Assembly (NCBI GenBank): GCA_951213105.1
Contig: OX578133.1
Location: forward strand, 143,585,051 to 143,649,050
Length of the DNA: 64,000 nt
Source of the DNA: Amaurobius ferox
Lineage: Eukaryota > Arthropoda > Arachnida > Araneae > Amaurobiidae
Direction: 5' to 3'
Shown: positions 60,751 to 64,000 of the stretch, in pieces
Layout of the letters: each line of letters opens with the position of its first letter
Numbering within the stretch: position 1 is the first letter of the stretch
Translations under genes and position numbers: made by a program
The notes under the pieces: generated by a model
Database searches by the model: none
Seen by the model: only the letters and a program-made list of their open reading frames with translations
What the model was told of the DNA's origin: nothing

Positions 60751-60806
60751 TGTTGTTGTTGAGACCCAGACCGTCCGACCTACCAGAAAGGTGTAAGGTA
60801 ACTGTT
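60751..60806 (-). mobile_element. ultra-short SINE-like insertion, copy 4 (56 bp)
   Basis: On the minus strand the insert reads AACAGTTACCTTACACC, then TTTCTGGTAGGTCGGACGG, then TCTGGGTCTCAACAACAACA. It is flanked by a perfect 15-bp direct repeat AGGGAAACTATATGT (60,736-60,750 and 60,807-60,821). The core and the ACA-repeat tail match copy 2; the 5' part matches copy 3 (CAGTTRC). Confidence 0.85.
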
Positions 60807-60821
60807 AGGGAAACTATATGT

Positions 60822-62121
60822 GAATTAGTACTCAGATAATGTTATTTGTATACACTACCCTCATGTTAATGTTTAAATATATGCATTTCTAATAACGATT
60901 TTTTGTATCTCTCTGTATTAAAAAAATAGTGCGATTTTTTGAGACTGCATTATGAGCATACAGCGAAGTGTACAGAACAGAAATTTTAGATATGGACTAA
61001 TTTGAACCCATAGCCGTGCAGAAGGGGCATATAATTTTGATTTAGGCTTTAGTTAATTAAACATTAATTAATAAAATTTTGCATTACCAGTATGGGGAAA
61101 CTTTAATACGTCGAGTTTCTTTGTTATTGGCTCCTGGTAGAAACGCCACAAAGATGGCCGACGACAGCATGCCATATTGTTGATTCTTATAAATAGAGTG
61201 CAACTGTTGCTGTTATAAACAATTACGAATAAAATAAAATTATTGATGTAGTTAACTACTATATACCTTATTGTTGCTTCTCAAAGTAATTATGCAAACA
61301 AATTTTTCATGAGTATGATTAATAGAACTTTTAGAATTCTAATTGCTTGTTTAATAGAAATCAATTAATTTGTTTACATTTTAAAACTCGTGTATTTACA
61401 ATTAGTCAAACGTTGAATTACATATTCACTTGATTATTAATATAGTTCAGATTAGGTTTCATACATTATTATAAAATTCCGGTAAAGCGAAAACAATTTT
61501 ATCACAATAGTAATGAAAATCGAAAACAATCTAGAGCTGCTGTTTTTGGCACGGAGGACGGGCCTTTGTACTCCGGAAGTGACGAACAGTATGCACGCTC
61601 TTGCAAGGCGGGTAGGGTGAAAGAGTTCGCGAAGCGAGCTCTGGGAGTTATTGAACGTCAGCGAGAAGAGGACAGAGCCCTAGTAAGGTAAAGATAATGA
61701 ATTAAAGATAAGGTAAAGATAATAAGCGATCTTCATAACTTTATAATAACAATAAAAATTATGAGATGAAGCTCCAATGGGTGTGTTACGCCTGTGTGGA
61801 AAGCAGATAGAAAGAGCTAACGAAACGAACAGGCAATGGAGCCCTAGAAAGTATAAGTAATGAAAATGCAATCTTATAAATAAAAATTAAGCGTTCTTAA
61901 AAGCTTCACAATAACTTCATAAATCTAGAGAGATCTATCACAATTAAGACACGCTTATCATAATCAGGAGGAAATTGTTAAACCAAATATTTAGTCAAAT
62001 TTAGACAGTGGAATCATAACTTTTATAGCTCCACTAGTTGAATACTTGATCTTTGAAAGAGATGTGCTGACTTTTAGCCCTAATAACTTGAACCATATAT
62101 TTTCTAGAACAGATCTTAGGA
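60822..62121. other. no gene seen; G+C-richer stretch
   Basis: At 61,540-61,680 a G+C-richer stretch ('ggcacggaggacgggcc', 'gttcgcgaagcgagctctgg') stands out. It is short and not recognised. Confidence 0.4.
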
Positions 62122-62297
62122 CATGATTGCCCATACAAATTGTGGATCTCCTACAAACCCTTATCACGGTATCCCCTCCATATTTGATTTTAATCTTCTT
62201 GTAAATTTTCATATCCTCTGCCCCTCAAAAATTATTGGGGGTCATTACCCACCCTCCCCACTCGAGTGGGGTCCGTTCCTCCCTATGAGCGGCCCTG
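62122..62297 (+). mobile_element. C-rich MITE-like element, copy 1
   Basis: 'ccatacaaattgtgga', CTACAAACCCTTATCACGG, a pyrimidine-rich centre with 'cctcaaa', CCACTCGAGTGGGGTCCG, ending CCCTATGAGCGGCCCTG. A diverged copy follows 411 bp downstream in the same orientation. Confidence 0.55.
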
Positions 62298-62523
62298 TAA
62301 GCATTTTAATTGAATTTCTTTTCAGTTACTGTTCAATATTTTAATGCATTTAAAGCTTGAAATTTTGAATAATAAAATTTATATTGGCTTTAAAATGTTG
62401 CTATTTGGGGGATGGGAATACTTGGTCCAGTGATGTTTGAATCATCTAACAAACACAAAACTGATATTTAACAAATGAAAAAGATAAATGTAATAAAATT
62501 AATTTAACAAAACACATAAGCAT

Positions 62524-62715
62524 CAGGTTTGCACATGCAAATTGTAAATTCAGTACAAAATCTTATCATAGGTCCCCTTGCGTATAGGATTTTCAACTTT
62601 TTGTAAATTTTTCAAATCTTCTCCCTCAAATAAGTATAGTCCAAACCCATTCCAGAGCCTGGCCTCTTCCACTCGAGTGGTATCCGAACTTCCCTATGGG
62701 CTGACCTGCTCAGGA
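62524..62715 (+). mobile_element. C-rich MITE-like element, copy 2
   Basis: 'gcacatgcaaattgtaaa', CAAAATCTTATCATAGGTCC, 'ctccctcaaata', CCACTCGAGTGGTATCCG, ending CCCTATGGGCTGACCTG. Parallels copy 1 along its whole length. Confidence 0.55.
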
Positions 62716-63948
62716 TATAATAAACCACCAGAGAAATAAGGGATCGTGCCCTTCTCTCATCCCGCCTCTTGCGGATATATAACTTCTTAATGTCCATTTA
62801 ATATCCATAAGGAACTTTCCTGTAAAAATATAAATTCCTATCTCGAGCGAACAGGTGATTCTTCGTCACTGTTCACTTATGGATCCCTTATGCGTTAGTG
62901 ACAGTGTTGCTTTCTATATGTATAGATTGAAAAAAGCGTCTAGAATATAGATTTCGGTACGTAAGAGAATGTATTTAATACACACTTTCTTGGCAAATTA
63001 ATGTATTATTACATACCATAGGTATAATTATTCAATAGCGCAAATTTGATAGGTTATGTTCGAAATATTATAACATGCTATAAACCTTTATTTTAAAAGC
63101 AATCCGGTGTTAAAATAGATACTTTAATCTCACCTTTTTCGGGTGACAGTAAAGCAATGTACACCTAAAAAAACTTCTTCAAATATGCATCGCAATCAAT
63201 CAATGTGCATATGACAGACATTCTAAGTAAATGACACACAAATAATCGATGTGACTAGGCCATAGCTTCTTCAAGAGAGTCACATGATTAAAGAATGTGT
63301 ACATGTAAAATATATTTTATTACAAACCAATTTAACTAACAAATAGCTTGTTGCTAATATTTTTTGGCATATTATATTTAGTTAGGCTTTGATTATTTCT
63401 TTTATAGGATTAGAATTTTTTCATATACAATGTGCAACTCTTTATCTCTACTAACATTTATTTCATAGCGATTATTGTTATATATTAATATTTCCTACAA
63501 ACAAACTTACAATTGCAAAGAATGTCCTCCAGGATGGAATTTCTTTTGCAGCTGTACATTTCTATAATATAGGAACATACAGTATAGAAAATATATAATA
63601 AAAAATATCTCTATATTTTTATAAGTATAGAAAACACCTGCGTAGTGGATATTATAACGTGAATATTTTGTCCAGAATCTTTCATGGGGAAAATAAACCT
63701 TTATTTTTCCCTTATCCTTTTTGTCTCCCGGGATTATAAGATAAATGTCTGGTAACAATGCTTCCTCTTTATATACGAAATTTCCGGGATCTATATTCTT
63801 TAATAGGCTGCAGAATATCAAGTGTCAGGAACATTGTTTTTCAGACATTCATGTTTGGGATTCACTTGATTATTATTACTATTTTCTGATGACAAAATTG
63901 GATGATACTCAGATTTCTCCCTGCTTATATTTCATTATATTCTAAACG

Positions 63949-63949
<1 letters not shown>
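62716..63949. other. no gene seen
   Basis: A+T-rich; the 104-codon minus frame at 63,507-63,821 has no recognisable domain. Confidence 0.45.

Positions 63950-63989
<40 letters not shown>
63950..63989. repeat. (TA)n microsatellite near window end
   Basis: About 20 TA units. Confidence 0.95.
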
Positions 63990-63991
<2 letters not shown>

Positions 63992-64000
63992 GTATATGTA

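Overview
This is a eukaryotic nuclear window, strongly A+T rich (about 70% by eye). Almost all of it is intronic or intergenic DNA and decayed repeats. Only one protein-coding exon is convincing. Its A+T content, Tc1 and Tigger relics, tRNA-derived SINEs and the receptor type fit an invertebrate with a large, repeat-rich genome. An arthropod, most likely a chelicerate such as a spider, is my best guess. That is inference; no marker gene settles it.

The one clear gene is on the + strand near 46.2-47.4 kb. It is the first coding exon of a class A biogenic-amine GPCR, running from the N-terminus through TM6. It ends in a phase-1 splice donor just after an LPLG motif. Its sequence around TM3, TM5 and TM6 looks more like a vertebrate alpha-1 adrenergic receptor than like the OAMB-type octopamine receptor of insects. 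TM7 and the C-tail must lie on a later exon that I cannot find in the remaining 16.5 kb, so everything from 47,423 to the window end is probably intron 1 or beyond. A likely splice acceptor at 46,181 begins a 5' UTR segment with four short upstream ORFs.

The rest is a repeat landscape. DNA transposons: a dead Tigger/pogo transposase (24.48-25.69 kb, minus), a truncated Tc1-like transposase (31.3-32.0 kb, plus), a small hAT-like MITE (24.2 kb) and a C-rich MITE-like family (27.2, 62.1, 62.5 kb). Retroposons: several tRNA-derived SINE pieces (16.85, 21.15, 21.7, 54.3, 59.7 kb) and a family of extremely short insertions (44-64 bp; 4.9, 14.0, 53.3, 60.8 kb). The short insertions share a GAGTCGGACGG-type core and an ACA-repeat end and sit between 10-15 bp target-site duplications. 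Dispersed families: one of about 1 kb (9.5, 18.6, 19.2 and, inverted, 52.5 kb), one of about 200 bp (12.5, 22.4, 36.7, 51.6 kb) and one carrying 'gccaa' motifs (41.0, 53.6, 56.7 kb).

Tandem structures are unusually frequent. There are satellite-like arrays with periods near 143-175 bp (6.1, 7.1, 29.3, 37.4 kb), duplications of 120-470 bp (2.9, 42.9, 57.5 kb), minisatellites of 14-27 bp (4.6, 14.7, 26.8, 54.0, 59.5 kb) and long TA/TG microsatellites, the largest at 51.15-51.58 kb. No rRNA, intact tRNA or CRISPR was seen. The most notable observations are the tiny retroposon family, the alpha-1-type receptor with its apparently ancient intron position, and a 27-bp minisatellite that grades into the B box of a tRNA-like SINE.
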